NCBI GenBank assembly: GCA_023394875.1
Contig: JAEXAB010000003.1
Coordinates: 1 to 64,000 of the forward strand
From: Bacillota bacterium
GTDB taxonomy: Bacteria; Bacillota; Clostridia; Christensenellales; DTU072
Direction of reading: 5' to 3'
Length of the DNA: 64,000 bases
In this document: positions 36,417-45,092 of the stretch, in pieces
Position numbering within the stretch: position 1 is the stretch's first letter
Layout: the number at the start of each line of letters is the position of its first letter
Program-made: the position numbers and the translations under genes
The notes under the pieces: generated by a model
The model's database searches: none
What the model was told of the DNA's origin: nothing
The model's input: the letters and a program-made list of their open reading frames with translations, nothing else

Positions 36417-37691
36417 CTAAAAAACATATTTATCAAACCATTTTAAATAAGTGGTTTGACCGCACATTTCTAAAGCTTTCCTAAATCTTTTATCGCAAAT
36501 CATACAATCAATTTTTTCTGCTATATAATCATCATCAGATAGATTATCTTCCCAAGAGTTATATAGCCAATCAATATCTTCACATAAGTATTCTCCATCT
36601 ATAGGGCATGAAGTTACTTCATAGAATGTTAATAGTATCTTTCGTTCTTCAACTGATAACATATTTGCTGTTTTTAAGCAAAAATTATAATAGTCTTCAT
36701 TTAACGGAGAATATTCGTCAACTTCAGTTATGTCTAAGCCAATCTTTTCAGTTGGTATTTTCGCTGATTCTTTTTTTATATACAGTTTATAAACCTCACC
36801 TAATTTCACGAAAAAATCTTCTGAAATATTTTTATATTTATTTTCCACTCCAATATTTATTGAAAAAGAATAATGCTTTTTTATTTTATCCAATGCTTTA
36901 TCAAACTCGCTTGATGAGATTTGGTATTTTTTACATAAAATTTCTCTATTTTGTTTTATTTCATCTTTTGACCAATGATCTATATTTTTTAAATCAATAG
37001 ATAAGTTTTCTAATCTGCTTCTACTTAAATTTTGGGTGTGCGTTTTTGAATAGTCTTTATCAAGTTGTTTGCTGAAAGCATTTATTAAATAATCAAGAAA
37101 AGGCATTAGCTTTTTATATTTCCAATAAAGAACTCCAACATCAATAATCTGAATGTCTGCAAGATTTATGCTTTTCCAATTTTTTTTATATGTATATCTA
37201 AAACTATCACCATCTAAATCAAAAAAGTAATCTTGAATACATTCGTTAAAATATGTAAATTCATCGAATGCATCTTTCAATTCTATCTGAAAATATTTAA
37301 AACTTATCAGTTCGTGATATAATGATTCTAAATCATGACTTTTACAAATTTTCTCAATATGTAAAATATAATCATCGCTAATTTGGGATGAGTTTTTATG
37401 CTTGTATATTATCATTAAATTTCTTAGAAATATTTTTAATGACAATTCTATTGAGTGCCTACAACAAAAAATAAAAGGGTATACGCCAATATCAATCCAA
37501 ACATTTTTGTCTACCATGTTCTTGTATAATAAATCCACATTTTCTTTGTAGCCGTCTATAATAGCACAATCCCTAGAATTAGGACTTATCCCAGAATTGT
37601 TGCCTACACAAGCGCGGTAATTAGTATTGGATATTCTATCTTGAAATGGATTTATTTTGAATAGTTCTTCATCTGTTATTTTATGTGTCAT
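36417..37691 (-). CDS. Uncharacterised 424-residue protein, possible HEPN-type helical protein
   Basis: I do not recognise this protein. It is mostly helical, soluble and AT-rich in coding. A segment CCRHSIELSLKIFLRNLM near 75-92 resembles the helix that opens many HEPN-type domains, but an RxxxxH active site is not clear. It is the last gene of the seven-gene minus-strand operon and starts 4 bases after the HEPN gene, which suggests joint function with it. A role in defence is inferred only from this setting. Confidence 0.6.
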   Translation of the reverse strand: MTHKITDEELFKINPFQDRISNTNYRACVGNNSGISPNSRDCAIIDGYKENVDLLYKNMVDKNVWIDIGVYPFIFCCRHSIELSLKIFLRNLMIIYKHKNSSQISDDYILHIEKICKSHDLESLYHELISFKYFQIELKDAFDEFTYFNECIQDYFFDLDGDSFRYTYKKNWKSINLADIQIIDVGVLYWKYKKLMPFLDYLINAFSKQLDKDYSKTHTQNLSRSRLENLSIDLKNIDHWSKDEIKQNREILCKKYQISSSEFDKALDKIKKHYSFSINIGVENKYKNISEDFFVKLGEVYKLYIKKESAKIPTEKIGLDITEVDEYSPLNEDYYNFCLKTANMLSVEERKILLTFYEVTSCPIDGEYLCEDIDWLYNSWEDNLSDDDYIAEKIDCMICDKRFRKALEMCGQTTYLKWFDKYVF

Positions 37692-37695
37692 TTTT

Positions 37696-38459
37696 TTATT
37701 CCTCTAAATTTTTAACGTATGATAATAGATTTTCAATAATTTGTATTATAGAAAAGTTTTGTGTTTCATCTTCAAACAGTAATGCGTTTTGACTTATGTA
37801 ACCACTTAATATGTCATGTGATAAAGGATTTCTAATTTCTCTATAATATGGTATGTAGTCAAGTTCTTTGCCTGTATATTTTTTGTATAAGATTTTTCTT
37901 CCATTTGCACTATATAATTTCTCTAAGAGCTTTTGGTATTCTACCATTTTAACTTTCTCAGCCATTGGTATGGCATTTAACACAATTTTTTTTGTATATC
38001 CCTCTGAAATTGAATATGCGACAAAAACTAATACTTTAACTTCTAATTCATCTATAGTATTTACGTTTAAAAGCTTCTCTATTTTTTCTTTAATTTCTTC
38101 TAATTTTTGTACAACTTGCTCTTTTGCTGGAGAGTGCTCAATTTCGTATTTTTCTTGTTCCCAATCAGCTTGATAGCCAAAGGGGTCAACACTGGTATTA
38201 CTAAAATCTGCTTCTGAATAGAACTTTGTTTCTCCCCAAGGAATTCTGTTCATTTCAGCTTCTTCTATTTGAGACAATATGTCTTTATCAATAAATTCTT
38301 TAGTAGGGAATTCAACGTAATAACCATAAAAAAATCATCGTGCCCAACATCTGGTTCTATTGTCAATCCAAGCATATCAATAGTATCTATACTTATTCCT
38401 AATAATTCAGCCAAAGCTTTCTCCATTGTATTACAACATAAATCGTCATATTGACTCAT
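37696..38459 (-). CDS. HEPN-type protein, reading frame broken at a T7 run (-1 frameshift)
   Basis: Two overlapping frames form one gene: an upstream frame from the ATG at 38459 (ends 38265) and a downstream frame ending at 37696. Re-reading one base in the A7 tract at 38328-38334 (T7 on the coding strand) joins ...GHDDFF to YGYYVEFPTKEF...DILSQIEEAEMNRIPWG, giving a continuous 254-residue product with no sequence lost. The C-terminal domain holds YREIRNPLSHDI, matching the HEPN RNase motif R-x4-H. Read without the shift, the first frame stops after about 64 codons. It may be programmed slippage, a real mutation or a sequencing error. Neighbours are 15 and 4 bases away in the same operon. Confidence 0.7.
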
Positions 38460-38474
38460 TGTCTATTTTCTCCT

Positions 38475-39356
38475 TTAACTATTTCTTATAAATTTTTGAT
38501 TTGTTTCATCAACTACGAAGCTTTTCGCAACGGGTGTTATGTATCCATCAATAAAGTGTTGTTTAATATCTTCGTCGTTATCCCAAGTTTCAATTTTAAT
38601 ATTGTATTTTTGTTGCGTTATGTCAATTTCATTTTTACTAAACATTAGGCAAAAACATAATTCTGCCGATATCGGTTCTATCATTAAATAGGGAACATCA
38701 AACTCACCTATCTCATGGTTTTTTTCTGTAATGTAACGCAATGTCCCATATGTATCATGAAGGATAAAGTGTATGTTCGATTTGTTATAAATGATAGTTG
38801 GGACATAATTCTTTATTGTTTTTAAGACGGTTGGATCTTTGTCTGACGTGGTTTTGATAATATACTCGTAAAATGGCTTAACCCAATTATCCTTAGATTC
38901 TTCGAAAATATCGTCAAGGCTTTTGTCTTTATATTCAGGTTTCAGTCTATCAGAAAATTGATTTCCGAAAATACTTTGGATATAGTTGTCTACGACTTTT
39001 AGCATTTCTTTTGCTTTATCAATTTGTATGTTGTTTCTACGCCACATTATTGTAAAAAATCGAAAAAGTAATAAGTATTCAGTATTAGATAATTCAACAT
39101 TTGAATCATTGTTTTCGGAGGACATTTTTATTCGTTGAAATATTTTTGCAACATCATTTTCGTATTTATATGCCAAAAATTGTTCGGTTTCAGATGAATT
39201 AAAATCCTCAATAGCATATGCATCAACTATTTTTTTTGTTTCTACAGTTGATGTCTTTCTATCATAAATCATAATTTTTTGATTTTTTGGGTTTGCTTCT
39301 GGGTTAATAGCAAAACCTTTAAGGATGAATCTTGGAATTATATGGTCTCTGGACAT
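38475..39356 (-). CDS. DUF4238 family protein
   Basis: The 293-residue protein begins SRDHIIPRFILKGFAIN, the hallmark start of DUF4238 (HxIPRFxLKGF), and has the mid-domain pattern LLFRFFTIMWRRNNI and the C-terminal IEPISAELCFCLMFS. The function of the family is unknown; members are frequent in accessory and defence regions. It lies between the small HTH gene and the HEPN gene, with gaps of 13 and 15 bases, as part of one operon. Confidence 0.8.
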   Translation of the reverse strand: MSRDHIIPRFILKGFAINPEANPKNQKIMIYDRKTSTVETKKIVDAYAIEDFNSSETEQFLAYKYENDVAKIFQRIKMSSENNDSNVELSNTEYLLLFRFFTIMWRRNNIQIDKAKEMLKVVDNYIQSIFGNQFSDRLKPEYKDKSLDDIFEESKDNWVKPFYEYIIKTTSDKDPTVLKTIKNYVPTIIYNKSNIHFILHDTYGTLRYITEKNHEIGEFDVPYLMIEPISAELCFCLMFSKNEIDITQQKYNIKIETWDNDEDIKQHFIDGYITPVAKSFVVDETNQKFIRNS

Positions 39357-39369
39357 ATTATTTCTCTAA

Positions 39370-39570
39370 CTATTTTTCAATTTCCATAATATCGCTTATG
39401 TCACAGTGAAGAGCTTCACAAATCCTAACCAATACTTCTGTATTAACATTAAGTCCTTTCGTTAGTTTTGCCATAGTTGCGTCACTGATTTTTGTGATGG
39501 CTCGTAAGTCCTGTCGTTTCATTTTTTTATCAATTAGTAATTTCCATAATTTATTGTAAGATAATTTCAT
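39370..39570 (-). CDS. Small XRE/Cro-type helix-turn-helix regulator
   Basis: At 66 residues this is a single HTH domain (KMKRQDLRAITKISDATMAKL as the recognition part; VRICEALHCDISDIMEI as the usual C-terminal helix). An AAGGAG site precedes the ATG. It lies inside the seven-gene operon, directly after the ATPase gene, so it is a likely autoregulator of that operon. Confidence 0.88.
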   Translation of the reverse strand: MKLSYNKLWKLLIDKKMKRQDLRAITKISDATMAKLTKGLNVNTEVLVRICEALHCDISDIMEIEK

Positions 39571-39584
39571 AGATACTCCTTTTT

Positions 39585-41366
39585 TTAACCGATGACATCA
39601 GCAAGAAGCCCATATCTTCCATTTGTTTTGCCTTTGGTAAAATTATGTAATTTTACTTTATAGTTACTATAATCTAGTGTAGGAATATTGTTTTCAATAA
39701 TAATAGTTTGTCCTACGGATTGAGTTTTCATTAAATGTTCAATCAATGCTGACTTCATACTCTCTGGTGCAGAGTCTTCTACACCTTGTTCAAGTGACAA
39801 AAGCGGAGAGTCAACAATAAGTAATTGTGGCGGATATTTTCCATACTTGCAAATGTAATCTCTCATAACCATTGCAAGAACAACATTTAGAAATGCTCTA
39901 TAACCTTTACCAAAATTCTCTTTATGCTTTGCATTTACAATGACATCAAAGTTTTTTAATGAAAATTTACCTGAAAGGTATTCTTCATACTTGCAGTCAA
40001 CAAGTGTTTGATCAAACATTTCAGTAATTTTCCTCTCAAAATCTTGTGGAAAATGTTCGCGAGGTTTATACTCGGCAGAAGTTTCTTCAGCTTTGGCAAG
40101 CATATTTGTTAAATCTTGAGATTTTTCTTTGTGCAGTTTTTCGACTAATTCTATTTCTCTTTGCAATCTAATATAGTTTCGATAATCGCGTAACTTATTC
40201 TTTAGATTTTCGGCTTTAGGCTTTAACGTTGACTTAATTACATTTTCAATGCTATTTCTTTCAACATTTAGAGTATGCAAATTATTTTGGCAAGAAGTTT
40301 TGTCATTAATTACTGTCTGCTCGATTTCGCTCAAATCTTTTAGCAGTTTTGATATGCGAACAAGTTCAGCATTTGAAGCCGCAATATATGTTGTATAGTT
40401 TTGAACTGGCATTTCGCCATCGCAAAAGGGACATTTTTCTGGCGTTGGTATTAAAGACATATTTGTTTCACCATCAACAATAAAACTTAATCGTTTAATA
40501 TCCGCTTTATATTGAGAACGCAATTCAGCATATCTGTTTATTAGTAAATCACATTCTGCAAGTCTATCTCGTTCAGCAATAATTCTTGAGAGTGTTCCTT
40601 TGCTATATGAAATTTCTTTAGCTATGCAAGTTTCTATTTCAGATAATTCATCTTCAAGTCTTTGTATTTCTTGTTCTGCTGTTGATGGATTTATATCCTT
40701 AACTAACTTATCTAATGATTTTTTTTGTTCGAAAAGTGTATTTATTTCATTTGATATATAGTTTTCAACAGCACGTTTACGTGCCTCTCTTATTTTTTTG
40801 TCTTCAGTTGCGTTGAATAAAGAAAAGTCTGGGGCAGAAATAAGATATAATAAGCCAGAAATTGAGGCGGTTTTTGCAGTGCTTTCTTTAGAAATAAGAA
40901 TAGGTTGTTGCTGAATTACCTCTTCTTCGTTAATAAGAAAAGTATGCATAAACGTTCGCCAAGTCAAATGGACTTGTTCATAACGACTATTTTTAATTAT
41001 CATAGGACTGTTATCAATGCCAATTAACGAAAGTAATACAGTTCCTATTCCTTTTAAGGTATATGTATCGGACTTAATAGAAGGATTATTGCTTGTAACA
41101 ATTATTTTCTTTTTGCCTATTGTTCTTTCAAGAGTTACCGAGCCTTTATCAGTTTCTATCAAAAGATTGATCGTTGTATAACCATGACTTTCAGGAATAG
41201 GGCTTCCTTTTGTACTACCAAAAACAAAGTCTATACATTTAATTATACAGGTTTTACCGGTGTCTGAAACACCATAAATAATATTTAATCCTTCGTCAAA
41301 TTCTACATAAGAAGGAGTTTTGTTTTCTCCGAAAATAGATAATTTTTTTATATAGTATTTATTCAT
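39585..41366 (-). CDS. SMC/Rad50-like ATPase, probable ABC-3C system ATPase component
   Basis: The 593-residue protein has an ABC-type ATPase split by a coiled coil: Walker A YGVSDTGKT at 31-39, a central CPFCDGEMP that resembles a Rad50 zinc hook, and a C-terminal head with FGKGYRAFLNVVLAMVM (signature-like) and PPQLLIVDSPLLSLEQG (Walker B and D-loop). In ABC-three-component (ABC-3C) systems such an ATPase is encoded with a small middle component and a variable effector, exactly the order seen here. The ATG at 41366 overlaps the middle-component gene by 8 bases and is preceded by a GGAGA site; longer starts are not supported. Confidence 0.72.
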   Translation of the reverse strand: MNKYYIKKLSIFGENKTPSYVEFDEGLNIIYGVSDTGKTCIIKCIDFVFGSTKGSPIPESHGYTTINLLIETDKGSVTLERTIGKKKIIVTSNNPSIKSDTYTLKGIGTVLLSLIGIDNSPMIIKNSRYEQVHLTWRTFMHTFLINEEEVIQQQPILISKESTAKTASISGLLYLISAPDFSLFNATEDKKIREARKRAVENYISNEINTLFEQKKSLDKLVKDINPSTAEQEIQRLEDELSEIETCIAKEISYSKGTLSRIIAERDRLAECDLLINRYAELRSQYKADIKRLSFIVDGETNMSLIPTPEKCPFCDGEMPVQNYTTYIAASNAELVRISKLLKDLSEIEQTVINDKTSCQNNLHTLNVERNSIENVIKSTLKPKAENLKNKLRDYRNYIRLQREIELVEKLHKEKSQDLTNMLAKAEETSAEYKPREHFPQDFERKITEMFDQTLVDCKYEEYLSGKFSLKNFDVIVNAKHKENFGKGYRAFLNVVLAMVMRDYICKYGKYPPQLLIVDSPLLSLEQGVEDSAPESMKSALIEHLMKTQSVGQTIIIENNIPTLDYSNYKVKLHNFTKGKTNGRYGLLADVIG

Positions 41367-41814
41367 TTGTTTCTCCTGTTTGTTTAGCTGTCTGAGTGTT
41401 AATAAAGGCAATTAGAATTTGTTCATTTTTATTATTTGCAAATTTTTTTGTTTGCGAAACTGCATTAAGATATTCTTGAGAGTAATTTGTATCCATATTA
41501 TTTGCTACCGCAATTCCAACGTCGTTTATTGCATAACAAAAACCATTTGATTGCTTTTTGATTGAAATAAGTCCACGCATTACTAGCTCTTTAATTGCAA
41601 TAGATATAAGTTCTCGTCTTGAGGTGTATTCGCATAACGAAAATGCGTTTTTTCCATGTAATTCAAAATTAGACAATCCTAGAGTTTTACCGTTTACCGC
41701 AATAAAATCCAAAGCTGTTATCATATCTACGGTTATTGCATCGTCTCTATATACAGACAAAAGCAAAAGTGTTCTTAATGAGTTTTCAAAAGGAGTGTTA
41801 AATACTTTATTCAT
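41359..41814 (-). CDS. ABC-3C system middle component-like protein
   Basis: This 151-residue protein starts NKVFNTPFENSLRTLLLLSVY, which matches my memory of ABC-3C middle components, then a winged-helix-like domain (SRRELISIAIKELVMRGLISIKKQSNGFCYAI). In these systems it bridges the ATPase and the effector. Overlaps of 8 bases on both sides tie the three genes together. The family assignment rests on pattern memory and gene order and has not been searched. Confidence 0.65.
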   Translation of the reverse strand: MNKVFNTPFENSLRTLLLLSVYRDDAITVDMITALDFIAVNGKTLGLSNFELHGKNAFSLCEYTSRRELISIAIKELVMRGLISIKKQSNGFCYAINDVGIAVANNMDTNYSQEYLNAVSQTKKFANNKNEQILIAFINTQTAKQTGETNE

Positions 41815-42766
41815 TTATAATCACCCAAGTTATTTTTTTATCATTTACAAGGATATGACAAGCACCTTTTTTCTCGCTATTGCCAATCCAGTTAGGTAAA
41901 GTTTCTAATAAAGACTTACCTTTAGGACGGTTTACTGCTTGTTGTAATACTTTTAGCAGTCGTTCATAACCATTTGTATAGTTTTGGTCACACACATCAA
42001 TAACGCCATCATATGTGTCTTGAATAAAAATCTCAAATTGGTCATTAAGCCCAGTGTCACGAACTCGTCTGTTTATAGCTTCAGCGTTGTAAAAATGTTG
42101 CCTTTGCTCTGTAAAATTACGTTGGTATTTTTCGGGAATGGTTTCAGTAGTAATTGAAGATAGGTTTTCTGCTTCTGCATATGCTTTAAGTAATTCTGTA
42201 ATGTATCGTGCCTCTCCATTATCAATAGTATCTGGTGGTGTAAGTTTGTCAGGCACTTTCATTTCTTGTCCGTCAACATAAATTCTACCAGCAATTATTG
42301 TATAAGCGCTATTATCGGTAGGAGCAATAGGTATTGGGTTATTAGCAAGTTTGTTTGGCTGTTGTATTGCATAAAGAAATACGTTTGAAAGAAAGTCTGC
42401 TAAATGAATATCGTCCGCCTTTGATATGAAGGCGGTTTTTTCTTTTTCGGGAATTGTTGTGTCTCCATTAATAATACCAACTAACAAGGATATCAATTTG
42501 TGTTTTAATCCTTGTTTGATAAAGAGGATTATGTTTTCAGAAAAATATTTTTCGCTATTAGATACAATTGCTGGAGTATCAGCTTTGTCACTAACATTGA
42601 GTGGCACATTCATTTTCGAATTTAATAATTTGCTTTGGTTTGTTGAATCAATAGGCACGGCATCTGGATAAAAAGGTTGAAATAGTTTTTCAATCAAACA
42701 ATCATTATTCAGAGATGTTGCATCTTTTAATACTCTTGCAAAACTTCCAAAGCATAGAATACTCAT
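41807..42766 (-). CDS. ABC-3C system third component (C-terminal domain protein)
   Basis: The 319-residue first gene of the operon has no enzymatic motif I recognise in its first 230 residues. The C-terminal part (FEIFIQDTYDGVIDVCDQNYTNGYERLLKVLQQA, about 235-275) resembles the shared C-terminal domain of ABC-3C effector components. If the system reading is right, this protein would be the component that carries the effector or recognition part, here apparently without a nuclease motif. The AAGGAG site precedes the ATG. Confidence 0.55.
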   Translation of the reverse strand: MSILCFGSFARVLKDATSLNNDCLIEKLFQPFYPDAVPIDSTNQSKLLNSKMNVPLNVSDKADTPAIVSNSEKYFSENIILFIKQGLKHKLISLLVGIINGDTTIPEKEKTAFISKADDIHLADFLSNVFLYAIQQPNKLANNPIPIAPTDNSAYTIIAGRIYVDGQEMKVPDKLTPPDTIDNGEARYITELLKAYAEAENLSSITTETIPEKYQRNFTEQRQHFYNAEAINRRVRDTGLNDQFEIFIQDTYDGVIDVCDQNYTNGYERLLKVLQQAVNRPKGKSLLETLPNWIGNSEKKGACHILVNDKKITWVIINE

Positions 42767-42863
42767 TTTACCAACTCCTTACCAATCTTTAACCAACTCC
42801 ACACCAACGATTTGAATGACAAAATTAATTATAATCATCTCATACAAAGAGTTGTGGAAAAAT

Positions 42864-42892
42864 TTGGAAATATTTTTTTCTCACATTATACC
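42864..42892 (+). promoter_or_regulatory. Promoter candidate for the plus-strand module
   Basis: TTGGAA (42864-42869), 17 bases, TATACC (42887-42892) precede the GGAGG site and ATG (42954) of the 50-residue gene. The region 42767-42953 also carries two ACCAACTCC direct repeats (42770-42778, 42792-42800) just upstream of the minus-strand operon, which may be operator sites. Confidence 0.4.
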
Positions 42893-42953
42893 ACCTTTCT
42901 TTGTGAAATTCAAGTTTTTCTTTGTAAATACAAACAGAAGGAGGTGAAAGAAT

Positions 42954-43106
42954 ATGCAAGAAGTCAGAAATAGTGCCGATAAGCTTGTTTGCTGTATCGA
43001 TAACGCACAAAAGATGGTTGAAATTGTGATAAAAGGCTGTAAAACAATCATCAAGTTCTTGGACGATGGAACAGTAAGAATCGTCAACACAAATAAGGTA
43101 GCATAA
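42954..43106 (+). CDS. Small (50-residue) conserved mobile-element protein
   Basis: An AGAAGGAGGTGA ribosome site stands in front of this ATG, and the frame is open for 50 codons (MQEVRNSADKLVCCIDNAQ...GTVRIVNTNKVA). Small proteins of this type (NSADKLVC.ID....VEI...G..T...F.DGTV.VVN) are, from memory, common at the start of Clostridia mobile elements; the role is unknown. It is the first gene of the plus-strand module, divergent from the ABC-3C operon. Confidence 0.7.
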   Translation: MQEVRNSADKLVCCIDNAQKMVEIVIKGCKTIIKFLDDGTVRIVNTNKVA

Positions 43107-43118
43107 AACCTTAATAAC

Positions 43119-43207
43119 AATCCGCAGACCGCAAGACGGCATGGAAAGCAAATCCCAATCGCTTTTCAGCCGTCTTTTTGTTTGTGGAAAAAACGGCTCT
43201 GCGGATT
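43119..43207 (+). promoter_or_regulatory. Structured leader with competing hairpins before the sigma-like gene
   Basis: Outer stem AATCCGCAGA (43119) / TCTGCGGATT (43198). Inner hairpin A: AAGACGGC (43133) / GCCGTCTT (43169) followed by a T-run (43175-43179), terminator-like. Hairpin B: AGCCGT (43168) / ACGGCT (43193). A and B use the same GCCGT bases and exclude each other. Confidence 0.6.
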
Positions 43208-43233
43208 CCCAAAGAAATTTAAAGGAGCCAAAA

Positions 43234-43695
43234 ATGAAAGACAACAATTTAATAAGAGTAAAACTCTATTCAGACCGTAAGCACTTCAAAGTAATCGAAG
43301 TTCGTGAAGATGAAGTCGAAAAAGTGCGTGAAGCAAACAGAATGACTTGGCGTGAATTGGATAAGGAAATTCGCAGAAGAAAAAAGCTTGAAGAAGAAAA
43401 TATTACGATATGTTCCTTTGAAAGTCTTGACGAAGATGGAACTTGGATACCTGATGAAAATCTCAATGCTGAAGAAAAAATAATTGCTGAAGAAACAAGA
43501 ATGGAACGTAATCAATTTTTAGCTGATGCAATAAGTCAATTAGAACCTCGTCAAAAAGAAATGATTAAATTCGTCTATTTTGACGGTCTTTCGCAAGACG
43601 ATTTAGCTGCAAAGTATGGTGTGTGTAAAAGTGCAATATCGCATTGTTTTGAGCGAATTTATGCCTCATTGAAAAAAATAATTGAAGAAAAATAA
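43234..43695 (+). CDS. Sigma-70 region 4-like DNA-binding regulator
   Basis: The 153-residue protein ends in a sigma region 4-type helix-turn-helix (ISQLEPRQKEMIKFVYFDGLSQDDLAAKYGVCKSAISHCFERIYASLKKII). The N-terminal part (NLIRVKLYSDRKHFKVIEV.....V...NRMTWRELDKE) matches a regulator type seen in Firmicutes mobile elements. It lacks a recognisable region 2, so it may act as an activator or incomplete sigma rather than a full sigma factor. The start at 43234 has a GGAG site; the open frame 5' of it is the structured leader, not coding. Confidence 0.82.
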   Translation: MKDNNLIRVKLYSDRKHFKVIEVREDEVEKVREANRMTWRELDKEIRRRKKLEEENITICSFESLDEDGTWIPDENLNAEEKIIAEETRMERNQFLADAISQLEPRQKEMIKFVYFDGLSQDDLAAKYGVCKSAISHCFERIYASLKKIIEEK

Positions 43696-43789
43696 AAATA
43701 TTTTTGCCTAGACCGTCAACTATACCCTCAAAAACCTCCTTTTAAGGTGTAGGGCGAAAAAGTCCTAACAAAATGAAGGAGTAAATCAA

Positions 43790-44020
43790 ATGGAAGAAGT
43801 TTATCAACAAGTTGCATTTATGGCTCTTCGAGACGATAAAGGTGTGTTCTCAATCAGCGTTCCGCTTTATGTCAAAGTAAGTGATGTAAACAAAAATGGG
43901 AATACCGACGAAGAAGCTGCAATTATGCACCGGGTTTCTTCGGTAATGATGAAGCACTATGACCGGCAGATTGCCGAACACATAGCAAATCTAAAAAAAG
44001 GAGTCAAGGCTAATGGATAA
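43790..44020 (+). CDS. Small hypothetical protein of the phage-like module (76 residues)
   Basis: I do not recognise this family. The protein is soluble and mixed alpha/beta, and begins with MEEVYQQVAFMALRDDKG. A GAAGGAG site precedes the ATG, and 8 bases overlap the next gene, so the pair is translated together. It stands among early genes before the exported proteins. Confidence 0.65.
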   Translation: MEEVYQQVAFMALRDDKGVFSISVPLYVKVSDVNKNGNTDEEAAIMHRVSSVMMKHYDRQIAEHIANLKKGVKANG

Positions 44021-44255
44021 ACCCGAAATTGCAAAGTTCACCGAAAACGTATATCGGACACGAGATTACATTGTAAAGCAAGTCATTTATATTCTTGCAA
44101 ATATTGAAGAAAACAATGCTGTTTTAAGTGTTGATACGTTCTACAAACGGACCATTGTACGAGATTGTCATTATCTGCTTGCGTATGAAAAGCGGAAAAA
44201 CATCAACGGCAAGCGTCTTCCCACTAATATGTATGTCCGCACTTACGTGGACTAA
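44013..44255 (+). CDS. Small hypothetical protein of the phage-like module (80 residues)
   Basis: The family is unknown to me. The protein is helical and basic (VYRTRDYIVKQVIYILANIEENN; RDCHYLLAYEKRKNINGKRLPTNMYVRTYVD), without membrane segments or signal peptide. It overlaps the preceding small gene by 8 bases; an AAAAAAGGAG site lies inside that gene. It could be a DNA-binding or regulatory protein, but nothing specific is seen. Confidence 0.65.
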   Translation: MDKPEIAKFTENVYRTRDYIVKQVIYILANIEENNAVLSVDTFYKRTIVRDCHYLLAYEKRKNINGKRLPTNMYVRTYVD

Positions 44256-44319
44256 CATATAACACCGTTCTAAACCCAAGCGGCACTTATTAACCGATTG
44301 ACTGCGTGAAATTTTGTAA

Positions 44320-44331
44320 AGGTGGCCACCT
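44320..44331. repeat. Perfect 12-bp palindrome AGGTGGCCACCT
   Basis: It lies in the 234-base noncoding gap 44256-44489 between small genes of the phage-like module, flanked by TGTA and TACA. A regulator or origin site is possible. Nothing else recognisable is seen in the gap. Confidence 0.45.
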
Positions 44332-44489
44332 ACGCTACATATCGCAGGAAACGGCGTGTTTCAACTAAGCCAACGGGTGCAGATAAATTACAACTTAATA
44401 TCTCTATCACGCTTCGCTAACGGCAACACGGGCAAAAACAATCATTATTTTGTTGTGACATCGGCAATAACGGTCAAAGGAGAAAACAA

Positions 44490-44711
44490 ATGGCGTTTTT
44501 TAAACGTTGGATGGTCCCGTCCAAAAGGGCAAAAAGTTACGCAGCAGAGCGTAAAGCAAAGGTACATCAGCATGGGCCTAAGGAAGGCAAAGATTTGACA
44601 GATTACGAAGCAGGTATTCGTTCCGGTTATCTTCAATGCCAGACCGATCACGCAGGCATTTACAACTACAAAAAACAGAAAGATGCAGCTGTTAGCAAAA
44701 AATCTAAGTAA
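44490..44711 (+). CDS. Small basic hypothetical protein (73 residues)
   Basis: A CAAAGGAGAAAACAA site precedes the ATG. The protein is strongly basic with lysine-rich ends (FKRWMVPSKRAKSYAAERKAK; KKQKDAAVSKKSK) and a central YEAGIRSGYLQCQTDHAG. No membrane segment or known motif; DNA binding is plausible from charge alone. A frame on the same strand in another phase (44356-44598) lacks a ribosome site and is rejected. Confidence 0.65.
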   Translation: MAFFKRWMVPSKRAKSYAAERKAKVHQHGPKEGKDLTDYEAGIRSGYLQCQTDHAGIYNYKKQKDAAVSKKSK

Positions 44712-44731
44712 AAAAGGAGAACTAACAATTT

Positions 44732-45073
44732 ATGAACAAACAACTTTATGTGGAAAGAGAGCCTTACGAGGCTAAAGGCAAAACGTATTTTTCGCACTAT
44801 ATCAAGGGAACTATCAGAGGCATTGACGTAAAAGTCTTGCTTGCCCCTCCCGATAACGGCGGATATACGGTTTTGGATATAGTCTACAACGGCGAAAACA
44901 CAGCAGACCTTATCGTCAGTCCGTTTGAAATGAAGAACGATGCCGGCGAAACCATCAAAGGTAATACCTACGCTGTTCAGTCTATCGACAAGGACACTGG
45001 TGAGGTATTCGAATGCAAGGTGAAACCGCTTCGCAACTCGGATAAAAACCTACTCAATATGCTTTTGAGATAA
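44732..45073 (+). CDS. Hypothetical protein of 113 residues, possible ssDNA-binding protein by position
   Basis: The protein is beta-rich (FSHYIKGTIRGIDVKVLLAPPDNGGYTVLDIVYNGE; IVSPFEMKNDAGETIKGNTYAVQSIDKD). Its size, strand-rich profile and place before the exported and morphogenesis genes fit a single-strand binding protein of a filamentous phage, but no diagnostic motif is visible, so this stays a guess. AAAGGAG precedes the ATG. A strong hairpin follows 20 bases after the stop. Confidence 0.6.
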   Translation: MNKQLYVEREPYEAKGKTYFSHYIKGTIRGIDVKVLLAPPDNGGYTVLDIVYNGENTADLIVSPFEMKNDAGETIKGNTYAVQSIDKDTGEVFECKVKPLRNSDKNLLNMLLR

Positions 45074-45092
45074 GGTCTAACACACATTTTGG

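Noticed and set aside
43141..43233. 31-codon N-terminal extension of the sigma-like gene
   Set aside because: It lies in the structured leader; the GGAG site and family start support 43234.
42840..43247. Minus-strand open frame opposite the small 50-residue gene
   Set aside because: It is antisense to a gene with a perfect ribosome site and covers a hairpin leader; no supporting signals.
44356..44598. 80-codon open frame between small phage-module genes
   Set aside because: It has no ribosome site and overlaps the better supported gene at 44490 in another phase.
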